Source: Lantana camara (lineage: Eukaryota; Streptophyta; Magnoliopsida; Lamiales; Verbenaceae). Taken from it: 64,000 nt of DNA. Under the pieces are notes generated by a model. The model was not told the DNA's origin, did not search any database, and saw only the letters and a list, made by a program, of their open reading frames with translations. The stretch is from assembly GCA_037501455.1 (NCBI GenBank), contig CM074856.1, forward strand, positions 20,295,001 through 20,359,000. The letters are read 5' to 3'. A program made the position numbers and the translations under genes. Each line of letters starts with the position of its first letter. Position 1 is the first letter of the stretch. This document shows positions 19,970-33,100 of this stretch, piece after piece.

Positions 19970-21200
19970 AAATGGGTCAAATTGATCCAAAATAAGTAAA
20001 ATGGATCCAAATGGGTGAAATGGATCCAGATGGGTAAAATTGAATCAAAATGGGTAAAATATATCCAGATGGGTAAAATGGATCCAAATGGGTAAATATG
20101 CGTAAAATGGATCCAAGTGGGTAAAATATGGGTAAAATGGATTCAAATGTGTAAAATGGATCCAAAATGGGTAAAATGGATCCAAAATGGATAAAATAGA
20201 TCCAAGTGGGTAAAATGGATCCAAATGGGTAAAATGGATTTTAGTTGGTAAAATGGATCCAAAATGAGTCCAAGTGAGTAAAATGGATCCAAGTGGGTTA
20301 AATGGATCCAAATGGATTAAATGGATCCAAATGGATAAAATGGATCCAAGTGGGTAAAATGAATCCAAATGGGTAAAATGTGGGTTAAATGGATCCAATT
20401 GGGTAAAACAGTTCCACATGGGTAAAATATGGTAAAATGGATCCAAATGGGTAAAATGGATTTTAGTTGGTAAAATGGATCCAAAATGGATCCAAGTGAG
20501 TAAAATGGATCCAAATGGATTAAATGGATCCAAATGGATAAAATGGATCCAAGTGGGTAAAATGAATTCAAATGGGTAAAATGTGGGTTAAATGGATCCA
20601 AATGGGTAAAATGAATCCAAATGGGTAAAATGTGGGTTAAATGGATCCAATTGGGTAGAACAGTTCCACATGGGTAAAATATGGGTAAAATGGATCCAAA
20701 TGGGTAAAATGGATCCAAATGGGTAAAATGTGGGTTAAATGGATCCAAATGGGTAAAATGGATCCAAGTGGATAAAATGGGTATAATATGGGTTAAATGG
20801 ATCCAAGTGGGTAAAATGGATCCAAATGAGTTAAATGGATTCAAGTGGGTAAAATGGATTCAAATGGGTAAAATAGATCCAAGTGGGTAAAATGAATCCA
20901 AATGGATAAAATGTGGGTTAAATGGATCCAAATGGGTTAAAATGTGCGTTAAATGGATCCAAATGGATAAAATAGATCTAAGTGGGTAAAAGGAATCCAA
21001 ATGGGTAAAATGTGGGTTAAATGGATTCAAGTGGGTAAAATTGATCCAAATGGGTAAAATGAATCCAAATGGGTAAAATATGGGTTAAATGGATCCAAAT
21101 GGGGATTAAATGGATCAAAGTGGGTAAAATGGATCCAAATGGGTAAAATTGATCCAAGTGGGTAAAATGAATTCAAATGGATAAAATGGATCCAAAATGA
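19970..21200. repeat. Short tandem array with ATGGATCCAAATGGGTAAA units
   Basis: Units of 17-20 bases repeat for about 1.2 kb with small variations, so GGATCC occurs dozens of times. The array creates long but meaningless minus-strand frames. Confidence 0.88.
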
Positions 21201-22001
21201 GTAAAATGGATATAAAACGAGTTGAACGAGTCAAAAATAGGTCGAACAAGTTGAAAATTGTGTGAAATGGGTCCAAAAAGGGTCAAACGAGTCCAAAATA
21301 TGTCGAACATGTCGAAAAACGGGTGAAACAGACCAAAAATGGGTTAAACGAGTCTAAAATAAAACGAACATGTCGAAAAACGAAAAAACAGACTCAAAAT
21401 AGACCAAATGGGTTGAAAATATATTAGTTGGGTCAAATAAATCTAGAATAAGTTAAATATATTAGTGAAGGGTATATTGGATATTTAAGTACTTGAATTG
21501 AGTTAGAACTCATTAATAACCCATTATTGACCCCATTAACAAACCATTAAAACTCACCACAACCTATTAGGCATTAGTATAGAACTCATTTTTGACCCAA
21601 TCCATTTAGACCCAACCCATATGAACTCAACCCAAACCCAACCCAACCCACCCATTTGCCACCCCTAAATTCAAAGTTTCATAAGTTTAAAATCAACATC
21701 ATATGTTATCAAAGGTTCATAAGTGAAAATTCAACATCATTCAAACATCAAATATCAAATACATTAGTTGGATAATTTGTAGGTAATATATTATTAAGTT
21801 TGTCAACATACTCCCACAAATAAATACATTAGGAAAATTGTACACTCATAAGTATAAGATATAATTCATAATATATGTTCAATGTTATTACTTATTAATG
21901 AATATTATTAATAATATAATATATGTTTATTGTTATTATTTTTTTATAATTTTCAAATGATTATATAATTTCTAAATTAATATTTGTTTCATCAAATGTA
22001 A

Positions 22002-22006
<5 letters not shown>

Positions 22007-22042
<36 letters not shown>
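22007..22042. repeat. (TA)n microsatellite
   Basis: About 18 uninterrupted TA units inside the outer hAT-like element. Confidence 0.9.
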
Positions 22043-22044
<2 letters not shown>

Positions 22045-22268
22045 CAAATACGGATTACGGATAATTCGGATAACGGATATGTTCAACGGATATACAAACG
22101 GATCGGATGTTTGATTACCGTATCCTTATCCGTTTATAATTCGGATGTTTGTAATCGGATTCGAATAATATCCTCTTTGAACGGATACGTATAATATCCT
22201 CTCTAAACGGATTCGGATGCGAACATATATCGGATTTTCGGATATCCATTTACAGCCCTCGGTCCAGC

Positions 22269-22762
22269 TATATATATATATATATTTATTTATTTACACA
22301 GCCATTAGGGTTGTAAGAAATTTGGGGTTTATTTTTCAATAAAATTTTCAGTTTTGCTTTAACTTTGTATTCGACCTCGCCGCCGCCTTACACTATCGAA
22401 TACAGAAAAGAGAAGATGGTTGATGCTGAGATTTAGGCTCAGTTTTAGGTTACTTGCGTCATTATTTCTTACTGAATCGATAGAATCAATTGAAACTTGC
22501 ACACTACACGTCTTGCTTTTCCTTTTCCCTTTAATCAACTGAAACTTGCAAACTAGAATACGGTATAAGGTATAAGGTCATGCTTTTCCTTTTCCCTGTT
22601 CTTTATTGGAAGTAAGATTCGCCATGTCTAGAGTAATTGGTTGATCAAAGTATATTCTTCTATAATATATATCAATATTGGGAGTGAACTGAAAAAATGT
22701 GCAGAAAATAATCACATCTAAAATCTCATAAACAAACCTATATCGAATACAGAAAAGAGAAG
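22269..22762 (+). promoter_or_regulatory. NLR upstream region with duplicated start-codon context
   Basis: A 30-base segment (GAATACAGAAAAGAGAAG then ATGGTTGA) occurs at 22394-22423 and again at 22741-22770, where it contains the NLR start. In the first copy the ATG opens only six codons. Bases 22673-22740 are a copy of 17824-17893. An imperfect tandem repeat (GAAACTTGC, TTTTCCTTTTCCCT) lies at 22486-22595. A TATA run at 22268-22285 comes just after the hAT element. The transcription start is not determined. Confidence 0.55.
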
Positions 22763-23804
22763 ATGGTTGACTCTATTGCAACAATGGCTCTCGAAACACT
22801 TCGAGTTCGAGACCTCTTAATTGAGGAAGCAAAGCTCTTATCGAGTGTTGGTGGCCAAATTGAGGAGGTCCAGAGGCAACTCCAAACAATGCACTGTTTC
22901 TTGAAGGATGCTGATAAAAGAAGAGATAGCTACAGCTCCGAAACAGTGCGTGATTGGGTTGCTAAACTTCGTGATTTGTCCATTGAAGCTGAGAATTTAC
23001 TCGAAAGATATGCTATTCAAGTCAGATCCAAAAGAGAAGGGAAAAGCCTGAAAAATAAACTCAAAAGATTTGCTTGTATTTTGGGCGAGTGCTTGACTGT
23101 GCACGAAATCGGGAAAGAAGTTGAAGGCATCATATCTCGCATGGCAGATCTCACAAGAAAGGCAGAGTCTTTAAATAAAGGAGCAACTAGCTCATCATCC
23201 TCATCACCACCTTATGTGGATGCGGATGCTGATCATGAATTGTCGTCGAGGAGAACGTATGGCCATGAGGTTGAAAGATACTTCGTGGGGATGGAGGAGG
23301 AAATGAAATTGCTTGAATCACTTGTGACAAATGATGACAAATCAAATCAAGTGATTTCAATATGCGGAATGGGGGGACTGGGCAAGACCACTCTTGCCAA
23401 CAAAATTTATCAGATGGAGTCTGTGCAACGTTGCTTCGAGGCTCGCGCATGGATTTGTATAAGCCAACAATTTCAGCGCAAAACTGTTCTCCAAGAAGTG
23501 CTTAAGCAACTTGGTTCGAATGAGGCATTTGGAGAACAAAGTGAAGATGAGTTGGTTCGAAAGTTGTTCCGCGTACAAAGAGAGAAAAGATGTTTGGTAG
23601 TGTTAGATGATATATGGGAAGTTGATCACTGGGAAAGTTTGAAAAGAGCCTTTCCCATTGGAGACGAGCACTGCAAGGTTTTGCTGACAAGCAGAAATGA
23701 AAGAATTGCTGAGACAGAATATGTCTATAAACTCAAGTGTTTGAGTGAAGATGAAGGATGGGAGCTACTACAGAAGATAGCACTTCCAGGAAACAATTCA
23801 CAAG
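22763..23804 (+). CDS. NLR exon 1: coiled coil and first part of NB-ARC
   Basis: 347 codons plus one base. Residues 1-150 form the Rx-type coiled-coil domain (EEVQRQLQTMHCFLKDAD, VRDWVAKLRDLSIEAENLL). NB-ARC follows: P-loop GMGGLGKTT starting at residue 202, kinase-2 LVVLDDIW with Asp at 282-283, and RNBS-B KVLLTSRNE. The exon ends at CAAG|GTTAGT, a good donor. The ATG at 22763 is chosen because it begins the usual N terminus of the family (MVDSIATMALETLR). Confidence 0.92.
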
Positions 23805-25957
23805 GTTAGTTTCTTCCCTTCTCATCTAATTTATATAAATTTATTAATGTAAAAATGTTAAAGTACATTGATTTAGAATATAACTCATTTATATAGTAGA
23901 ATTAAACTTTCTTCGATCTATAAAAAATGCATAGTTGAACAAGCATTTTTCTAATGCATGCATAGGAGTTAATTTATATTTAAATTTGATAATCCTTATA
24001 ATTGTACCTATTTTTTATAATTTTAAGGAATACAAATTTGAAATATTTATTATAATAAGTGAAAGTGAATATGCAAGTAGTAAGAATACAAATGTTCTAT
24101 CTTTTTTATTTTATATAATGATGTATAAATAACATTCTAAATTTTGGTGCAGAGTTTTCCACTGCATATTACTAAAGTGGGAGTATTCCATTTTTACATG
24201 AAATTTGTAGGAAAGAGTAATATAATAATATGTTTTGTGATCACAAATTTAAAAAAAATATATATAATCAAGAGAATAAAAAAAAAAATACTTCTTTAGA
24301 GGATGTTAAATTGGTCTTATTTAGAGCATCTTATATGTTCTTCAACTTAATTAGTGAAGCTTTTCTTTTTCAAAAGAAACTTCATGGTGAGACGTGTATA
24401 TATATATATATATATTCAAAAGAATATATGCGGTAATTAAAGTAGGGGTTGTCTATTGTGAGGTTGACTTTGTACTGACCTTATGTTAGGTAGGTTTGTA
24501 CTCCTTTGTACTAATTTTATTTATTTAAAAATACATATTCTTAAACTACAAATCACGTTGAAACTCCTATTTTTTCTCTAACTATTAAATTACTCCTACT
24601 TTTTCTCTAACTATCAAATTGCTTAATTTATTTTAAAAATAAATATTTTTAAATCAAAAATTATGTTGAAACTCCTACTTTTCCTTTTACTACCAAGTTT
24701 AATTCAATATATTTATTTTTCAATGAATAATCATTATAATTCACCTACTTTATCTACTACAACTTATAAAAAAAATATATCCTAAAATCAATAATCATTT
24801 TTCTCAATGTTTAAGCTCCTACTTTTTCTCCAACTAAGAAAATATTTTTTATTTTAAAATTCTATATATTTTAATATTAAAAATTAATTAAATTTGCGTA
24901 TGCAAATCATGTTGTTTGTGAATTTATTATCATGTAATTAAATACTAAATTTCTAATGAATCGTATTTTTTTATAAATTTAAAATACAATTTTGTAGCTT
25001 TAGTAATTAAACAAATATAGATAATTATTAAGTTTAGTATAGAGTTAAATAAGATTGACTGGATTAAATTTATGAAATTAATCTTTATTTTTATTAATAC
25101 AATCAATTTATTTACCAAAAAAAAAAATTAAATTTTTATTAGATTTTACCATCGAATAAGTGTACATCGTATATGATAATTTATTTTAATTTTAAACTGA
25201 TCAATATACATATAATCTTTTAATTGTCTCGATGAAAAAATACAGGATCATGTAAATTTAAAAAGTGAATCATATTAATTAATTCATTGTTATTATTTGA
25301 GAGATATAATGCTTCTAAATTAAATATTATTTAATAAATATTGTTTTGTTTTTAATCACAAGACAACCTTCGGTTCTGGCTGGCGAGACCTCAAGTTTTC
25401 GTTACACCTCTTTTGGACTTTACAAGCCTAGGTAGGTTTGAAATTTGAAAAGAACCTTGAGTTATATAAATATTTAAAATATCTAATTGTGCAAGTGTAC
25501 ACTAAAATGTACGTGCAACATTATAAGTATCGAATCAACAAGGAAGAAAAATCAAGTACCACTTCGTATTGCTCTCTAATCGATAGAGCAGATAATAATT
25601 TAGTAAGACATTACACTATTAAGCACGAAAACAAAACTAAAGAGATAAATAATTAAATACGAAACAAGAGAAAAATAATTTTGACTTCAATAAATAAGGA
25701 TGACTTGGGGATGACTAATGTACAATACTCGAGTGATGATGTTTGATCAGATGTCAAGGTTTAATCACTCAAATTTTGTATATTAGGGGGTTAGGTTCGA
25801 GCGCTGAAAAAAGATAGTATGGTGATAATTTAAACAGTGAGTCATATTAGTTATATACGTCACTATTATTATTTGAAAGACATAATATTTCTAGTTCAAA
25901 TATAGTTTAATAAATAAATGATGTAGTTTTAATAACGCAAAATAATATAAATAACAT

Positions 25958-25988
<31 letters not shown>

Positions 25989-27047
25989 AATGGCATTATA
26001 TAACGATTAGAAAACTACGAAATATACGTTCATTTTAATAATAATAATATGAAACTCTTTTAAAATTATTAATACACTACCCAAAAAATTATATATATAT
26101 AGTATAATAGAACAAAACAGTATTGTACACTTTATCATTTTTAGCTGAACAAGAAACTATCAATTTGAATATCATTCATTTAAGTTCTTACCATTCCAAA
26201 AGAAAAATATATATGAAATATTCAATGCATATGATTTTCCAATAATAATTTGTGGAACACTAGTTTATTTAATGAAAAACAATTCAAAATAAAAAGGGTA
26301 TTTAAGATACAGAAAAAAAAATTATTATCCATGTTAGAATAATTTTAAGGTTTTTAAATTATTACATTCATTTCATTCTAGTTAGTTTAGTAATTCAAAT
26401 TAATTTAAATGTGTTCTACCTATACATTAAATTTATCACAGCTATATATATATATTCCAGCCACAATTATATTGATGTTTTGTATGTTAAATAATTCGAA
26501 TGAACAATATTTGATAAACACATTTAAAACATTCGAATTCATTAAATTTTCTCTCTAAGAATCCAATACTAACTTAAGCGTCGGAGGGGCTTCGCCAGCT
26601 AAAACCCCAATTATCTTACCTGTTACGTGTTAAGTGTTTGCAGGTCAAGAGAACTCACGTTATAAATTCTTGACAAGCTGGATTAAGAAGGACACTCAGC
26701 TCGACCCAATTTTAGCACGATCAAAATGAATAAATAAATAAACCTAACTTTCATTTTAATTTCTCTTAAAATTTAAATCAAATATATAATAACTTTATAA
26801 TAGCAAAATAGAGCATAACTAAATTACTCATGTTACTCAAAGATTATATTTAGGTGGATAATTTTATGGTTTCTGAATTATTATATGTAAATATCTATTT
26901 TATTTTAACTTAATTCAATAATTTATTTTTTTTAAACTATGTTTTAAATTTGCAACCATTATAATTAAGAATTTGAAATTTAATATATAAAATATTAAAA
27001 TATTATAACTTTTATTGAGTATCTCATACTAAATACATAAATGTACC

Positions 27048-27101
<54 letters not shown>

Positions 27102-30100
27102 TTAACTCTTTAAAGCAGGAATAAAAACGAATAAATAAATATAAAGTTATTACACTAAATATATACTAATGTTGTATGTGACATATTAAAGCATAACTAG
27201 CGGATATATATTGTAGCACCCACACGTAGGGCCGCGTCCCCCGCACCATAACCCAAACCCGAATACGAAATGGAAAGTCCGTATCCGAATCCGAATCATG
27301 GCGAACGGGAGACCAAACACACACTCTAGGCTAGGCGGAGCTAAACCAAATCAAATCAGAGTGCGCGGAAGCAATAAAATAACAACAAGTAGAAAACCAT
27401 CACATATATACGTATAGGTACCAACCCACACCTATCTATATAGTACTTACATATAGGTACCAACACCACATCCTGTACAAAAGCCATAACGGCTCGAGCA
27501 AAAAGGTAAACAAGTATTTACAAACCCTATCTACACAAGTACAAAACAATAAAGTGCAAGTATGTAAATGCACCTAACGAGACCTAGACTGACAAGTGTA
27601 TAAAGTAAACACACTTCTCCGCCTAGCTCACGCTCCAAAACCTGCAACTAAAAGAGTAAACGAGGAGTCAGTCAACTGACTGAGTGAGGGGGCTAACGCA
27701 CACCCTGTTAGAGTAGTGCCCTAGAAGAGCCAAATAGTTTAGGCCTCTTTTTGAAAACTACTCTTATTAGCAGCAATTTGTGACATTAATGAAATAATAA
27801 ATGTAACGTTTCATAGTCGTTTAATTCTATGTGGCCAATTCATCATGTCTTATTCAAGTTTATTAATTGCATATTATAACTGTTTGTGTATGGATGAAAC
27901 CCCAAGGTCATACTGAGCTACGGGACTTGACCTCGCCTAGGGATGGAGGTTATGAAACAAGTCTCTATGGCATGACATAAACCAACTCCAAATCGAAGAG
28001 TCTAATAAGCACGGGGATGTTGACTTGACTCGTTTGAGACTTGCTCATACGACGTGCCTTTTAGAAAGGTTACTTTGTTTCATAAGTATTGAATGTAGGG
28101 ACATTCACATGCGTATGGGGGTGCTTGTTAGGGAACAAGTACACTGAGGATCCCGACAGGAACACCTCAATGGGGTAAGGCTTTTATGCCTTAATGATGA
28201 GGTTTGTTCCCTGGTTATGGTAGTGTCTAAATGATCCTTAGACTTGAGGCTCCATTGATGCTCTGTGCATGACAAGGGCAATGTTTGATATGCGTTTAGA
28301 GATTCATGGGTTCCATGAATCTCGTTATGGTTGTATGTTGGTATTGTTCGAATCATGTATGGGGGCATATGAGAAGCCAACATAGAATCTATCGCTCGTC
28401 TAGAAGAACGAGTGAATCACCCATGAATTCTATTGTAGTACATTCCACTTAAATCCTTGCGCAAGGTAGTGTGATCTAAATTAGGAAATGAGTTTCCTAG
28501 AGTGGTAGATCAAATGGAATTGCTATTAGAATTAATTCATAGCATTAGGACTAATAGGGTTCTATTATTCCCATGCCCTAGGTCCTAATCGGGGATTGGA
28601 CGATAGAAGGATCTTATCTCACGGTATCCATGAGACTGAAAGGTTCACAACATAAACTTCACCTGTTGGATGGGTGGTCATGAGCTTGTCACTAGACATC
28701 GATCATGATCTGTATGTATTGGTTAATTAAAATGAGTTTTAATTAAACAATGATTGATTAAAAGGGTTTAATTGAATCAATAAGATAAATTGTTATCTAA
28801 AATACCACGTTAAGAATGTGGGCCTACTACTATTCATTGGTGAACCTAAGGGGTCACACAATGACTCGAATTGAACAATAAGATTATCTAAAGATCAATA
28901 GAGATTGATTGATAAATTAAAAGAGTTTAATTTATGAGAGAGTAATTAATTAATAATTGTATTAATTAATTTATGCTTAATTGTTAAGCTATTGAGAATA
29001 GATATTAAAGAGTTAACATTAATTTAAATTTTAAATAAGTGTATTTAAATTAATTGGACTTGAAATTTAATTAGGAGTAATTAATTTTTAAGTCCACAAA
29101 TTTAATTAGATATTGGACTTGTGATTTAATTAATGTAATTAAATTAAATCCACTAATTAAAATGAATATTGGGTTTTTAATTTAATTAAGTAGTAATTAA
29201 ATATAAGCCCAAGACTGGCCCATAGGATTTTTGACCTAGGGCTAAGTATTTAAGAAAGATAAGGGAGAGAAATCAATAATCGTTGTTTTTCTTCTTTTTC
29301 TGCTTTCTCTCCAAGTCTCTCTTCTCTCTCTTTTCTCAATACAGTATTGAGAATACTATTAGATAATCAATATCTAATTAGTGTTCTAGTGTGCTAATTG
29401 AATAGTTGTTCAATTACGGGGTCGTGGACTACCTTAGAGGAATTCCGCGTGGGATTCTTAGAAGAAGATCGGATAGAAGAGAAGCGGGTAGGTTTTGGAA
29501 AACCTCCTTGTCATCGTCATCAACTGGAAGCGAAAGAGGTATTTGATTATTCTTCCATTTAAATCGTAAATCTGAATCAAAGGCTGATCTTAATTGGAAT
29601 TCCGATAAAACTTGTTTTATAATCCCTAAAAATTTTAATTTCCGCTGCGTTAGGGTTGATGAATTCCAACACACCCACACCCTATATATATAAAGCAAAA
29701 CACATAGCAAAGGGTGGAATTATGAACCGGAATAGGTTTTACAAACTAAAGCTTTCAAAACAAATACATATACTTTAAAACCTTTTCACAAACACTATCC
29801 CGATTTATACTTCCCAAACATAACACAACAACATAATGCTCGGCGAGAACGAGCTTCCAACCTTTACTCCTCAGAACAAACAAAACAAAAATCATACATA
29901 TCAACCTCTACACCAATGATGGAAGAGCCACCGGCGGCCCTAACCATCCAAACATATACAGACTCACGAGGGGGAGCGAACCCACATCGTGCCCTCCCCG
30001 ATTTTTACGCCGAAGGCATCGAAATACCACACCTTCCCTAACTCCCAGGGGTCGCGTGTGATATATCGGATGGAGACTACGCACAGGCTTAACCTCGACG

Positions 30101-33100
30101 GCCCAAACCGTCCCGAGGGCTCCTTACCCGTAGCTCCTTGGATCCACAAACACAAATCATATCAAATGCCAAATCTTTCATGGCAATCTCGCTAACGGGA
30201 TGGTAAAGACTTTTTCCAAAGCTTAGCTTACATAGGCTTACTTAGTATCTTTCCCAAAACAAAGTTGTTCACAAGATCATAAACATATTCTAATCAACAC
30301 ATACATATCTATATATATAATATATAGTCACATGCGCGGCTTGAAAACATCACATAAGGCTTTAGGTCACTTAACTAACAAAAGTCCTAAACCTCACCTT
30401 GTGCGTGACAAAAAGCGAGCAGACGTGAACGAACTACGCCTCGGGCTCGTCAACTGGAACCTCCTCTGAAAAGAAAACACGAAAGCCCAAGACTTAGACT
30501 CTATATGAACCAAAGAAGACGCCCGGCAAAATACATGATTCAAGATCACATATAAAATAATACAGTTAGGTCATATAATTCACAATTATAGCACAACATA
30601 ATTATTTACAATTTATTATGCAATAAAAATCAAGGTATAACAATTAACATGCAAAAGAATAGCAATTAAAATCATACAAATGCATAATTGAAGTAAAAAG
30701 AAGCAGTGGCAGCTCCTAGGTCTCGGGAAGGGGGTGGGAACGGCCCTTTCACTGTAGGGAACGGTCGTTCCTGCCCTCGCAAAAAAAGTTTCTGGAGGAT
30801 GGGAACGGCCGTTCCCAGTTTGTACAGGGGACGGGAAGGGCCGTTTCCAAAAATCCCGAACTCTCCCCGCGCGTCTGTAATGTTGAACTAAAAATGGGTT
30901 TTGGCCATGGGAACGGCCCTTCCCATTCCCAGTACAAACTGGGAACGGCCGTTCCCAATCTCGGCAATGAACAGTGAAATGGCCCGGAAGGGCCGTTCCC
31001 AGTTTATAACTGGGATGGGAACGGCCGTTCCGGCCTGGTTCGGAAAACTGAAGCAGAATCAGACATTACAGAAGCAGGGGAGCTTCAAAGTTTGCCAAAA
31101 TAGCCAAAATCCCAAACCTCCAAGTTGCCACAACTTCCCAAAATGCACAAATAAATCATATAAATCAAGCTTGATATATAAACACTCAAATAAGTCAAGA
31201 AAAACGGAAATTAAAGGCATGATCCATGGATGCAATAATCAAGCCAAAATCATGATCATCAATAAATGCTCAACTACCCATGGATTAAATGCAATAAATG
31301 TGACATATACAACATATACAACTCATATAAGAAGCTAGGATTCAAGAATAACAAGCTAGGAGCACATATTCAAGTTTTAAGCCAAACCCTTACTATTCAC
31401 GTAGGGAAGCCAAAGCACATAAAACTCACTCCAAACTCAGAAATTAAACCATAGAAATGACGAGCACGACGAGGGGAAACCGAAACATACTTGAGTTCTG
31501 AAAAAGACGAAGAAAGGAGGGAGATCTTGGCTTGAGAAGGTTGGATGATCAACTTGGGGTTTTGGCTTCCTTGGATAAGAGCTTCTGCTGCTGCTTCACG
31601 TAATGAAGGAAAGGGAAAAATGGTTCAGCCTTTAAGGCTGGACCGGTTCGGTTCACGTGTTCGGTTCAAGGTGTTCTGGTTCAAGTTGGTTCGGTTCAAC
31701 AAATACGGGTTCAAATAAGGCCGACTCAATTAAGACAAGTAATTCACATACCACACTAATTCAAATAATTCATAAAAGTCATATACAATTAATTTAAAAC
31801 ACAAATAATATTAAATCACATAATTTACCTGTACCGACTGTGAGTCGGGGTGTCACATATATAAGCCAATTAATATGATATTTAAATTGAATAATTTTAA
31901 GGTTTCTGAGTAAATATAAATATCTATTTTATTCCAACGTAGTTTAATAATTTTTATTTTTGTCAAATGAAATTAAATATGCAACTATTATAATTGAAGA
32001 TTTAATGTCTTTTATTTTCAATCAAATATGACTTTGTTTTTATCATTTTCCAACTAAAAATTCGTGTTATGATTAAGATATTGGTTGTGGGTGTTAATTG
32101 TAATAATATTAAAACATTGACAGATTCTTTTTTTTTTTTTTTTTTGAATTTGAGTTTGAGAAGAGTTCAATTTCAGTCAAATTCCGTTAATGTGAAACGC
32201 AAACGTAATAATTTGAAACTGACAAATTCCAAAAGAACACTCAAATTACATATATTTCTCTTAATAGTGTGCAAACCAATGGACAGAAAACAGAAAACAA
32301 CCGAAAGATGTCAACAATTACAGGAAAAAAGTACTCACAAACCAAAGGCATATTGCGGGTTGAAAGCAAATCTTCGAGCGGATATTGATCGTGTGGGCAG
32401 AATATTGAATTTCACTTTCAAATCCAACAAGATCAAATACAAATTGAGAAACAAAACAAATTGATTGAGTGGACTTATGCTATCCATTATCAGAGTAATA
32501 ACCCCTATTCACACTTCGAAGGCCTTAGAAATAATTGTTTTCGGCCAAGATACACCATCATGATAAAATTGATTCACAATAAAACCGAACAAATTTAGAG
32601 GAAATTAGGCTAAATAACTGGATTGCACCTTATTTGGCATTTCCGATCATATCAAAGCATAAGTCTAACTACATAATTCACAAAAAAAAAAAAAAAAAAA
32701 AAAACAAAATTCACAAAAATTAGAGAAGGGAGACTTGTAAAGCAAAATACGGAAGGAAAAAGACATGGATATCATTATTGTCGGAATTAATGCAGCCCGT
32801 CGAGCAAGAATTGCAACAGTTGAAGTTGTCCAACTTCAGTTAGGCGAAAGAATGGGGTTGTGGTGGAGAGTGGTCTCAATGCCTCCCGCCAAGGATTTCT
32901 CTACCGCTGATAGGCTGGTGCAACAAAGGAAGAGCACGCCGATGAAGAAGAGGAATGCCGGCAATAGTCGAGCACTTCAGTAGAAAAGGAGAAAGTCGTT
33001 TTCTTTGGAAGTTGGGTTTGCGAAGGGAAAAAGAAAACTGATAAAGTGAGAAAAATTTAATTTAAAATAAAGAAAATAAATAAACGTTAAAGATGAAATT

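Larger units (their letters stand above)
18613..21667. mobile_element. Nested hAT-like element built from inverted repeat arrays
   Basis: Ends are TAGGGGTGGCAAAATGGG and CCCATTTGCCACCCCTA, a common plant hAT-type terminus. Target duplication is imperfect (TATCAAAG against ATTCAAAG if one more base is included on each side). The left arm consists of degenerate units with TTTGACCCATTTTGGA; the right arm carries the reverse-complement sense (GTCCAAAATGGGTCAAA). The 3-kb element therefore reads as one large, imperfect palindrome. No transposase was found. Confidence 0.7.
18253..22260. mobile_element. hAT-like non-autonomous element with 8-bp TSD
   Basis: Terminal inverted repeats TAGGGCTGTAAACGGAT at the left and ATCCATTTACAGCCCTC at the right; the last base is imperfect. 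Perfect 8-bp target duplications GGTCCAGC flank it (18245-18252 and 22261-22268), as expected for hAT. Subterminal DNA is full of ATCCG-type repeats in both orientations. No transposase is present. A second element occupies its middle, so the original element was about 950 bp. Confidence 0.85.
27212..31857. mobile_element. Solo LTR of about 2.7 kb, split by another solo LTR
   Basis: The ends are TGTAGCACCC and GGGTGTCACA, that is TG to CA, flanked by TATAT on both sides (27207-27211 and 31858-31862); the AT-rich duplication is weak evidence alone. Read on the minus strand it begins TGTGACACCCCGACTC, a start common in plant Ty3 LTRs. No gag or pol sequence lies inside. Without the nested insert the length is about 2,675 bp. 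It sits in the NLR intron. Confidence 0.7.

Noticed and set aside
19977..20844. Two long minus-strand frames of 162 and 175 codons (MDPF, GSILP, WIHFTHLD repeats).
   Set aside because: They are translations of a short tandem DNA repeat and have no domain.
28105..28383. Minus-strand ORF of 92 codons, with another at 29429-29710.
   Set aside because: They lie within or across the edge of the 1,966-bp solo LTR and show no domain.
32765..32983. GC-richer stretch in the NLR intron; the minus strand has a hydrophobic, signal-peptide-like frame.
   Set aside because: No start codon in the right place, no recognisable mature protein and no continuation. Possibly a gene fragment, but not supportable.
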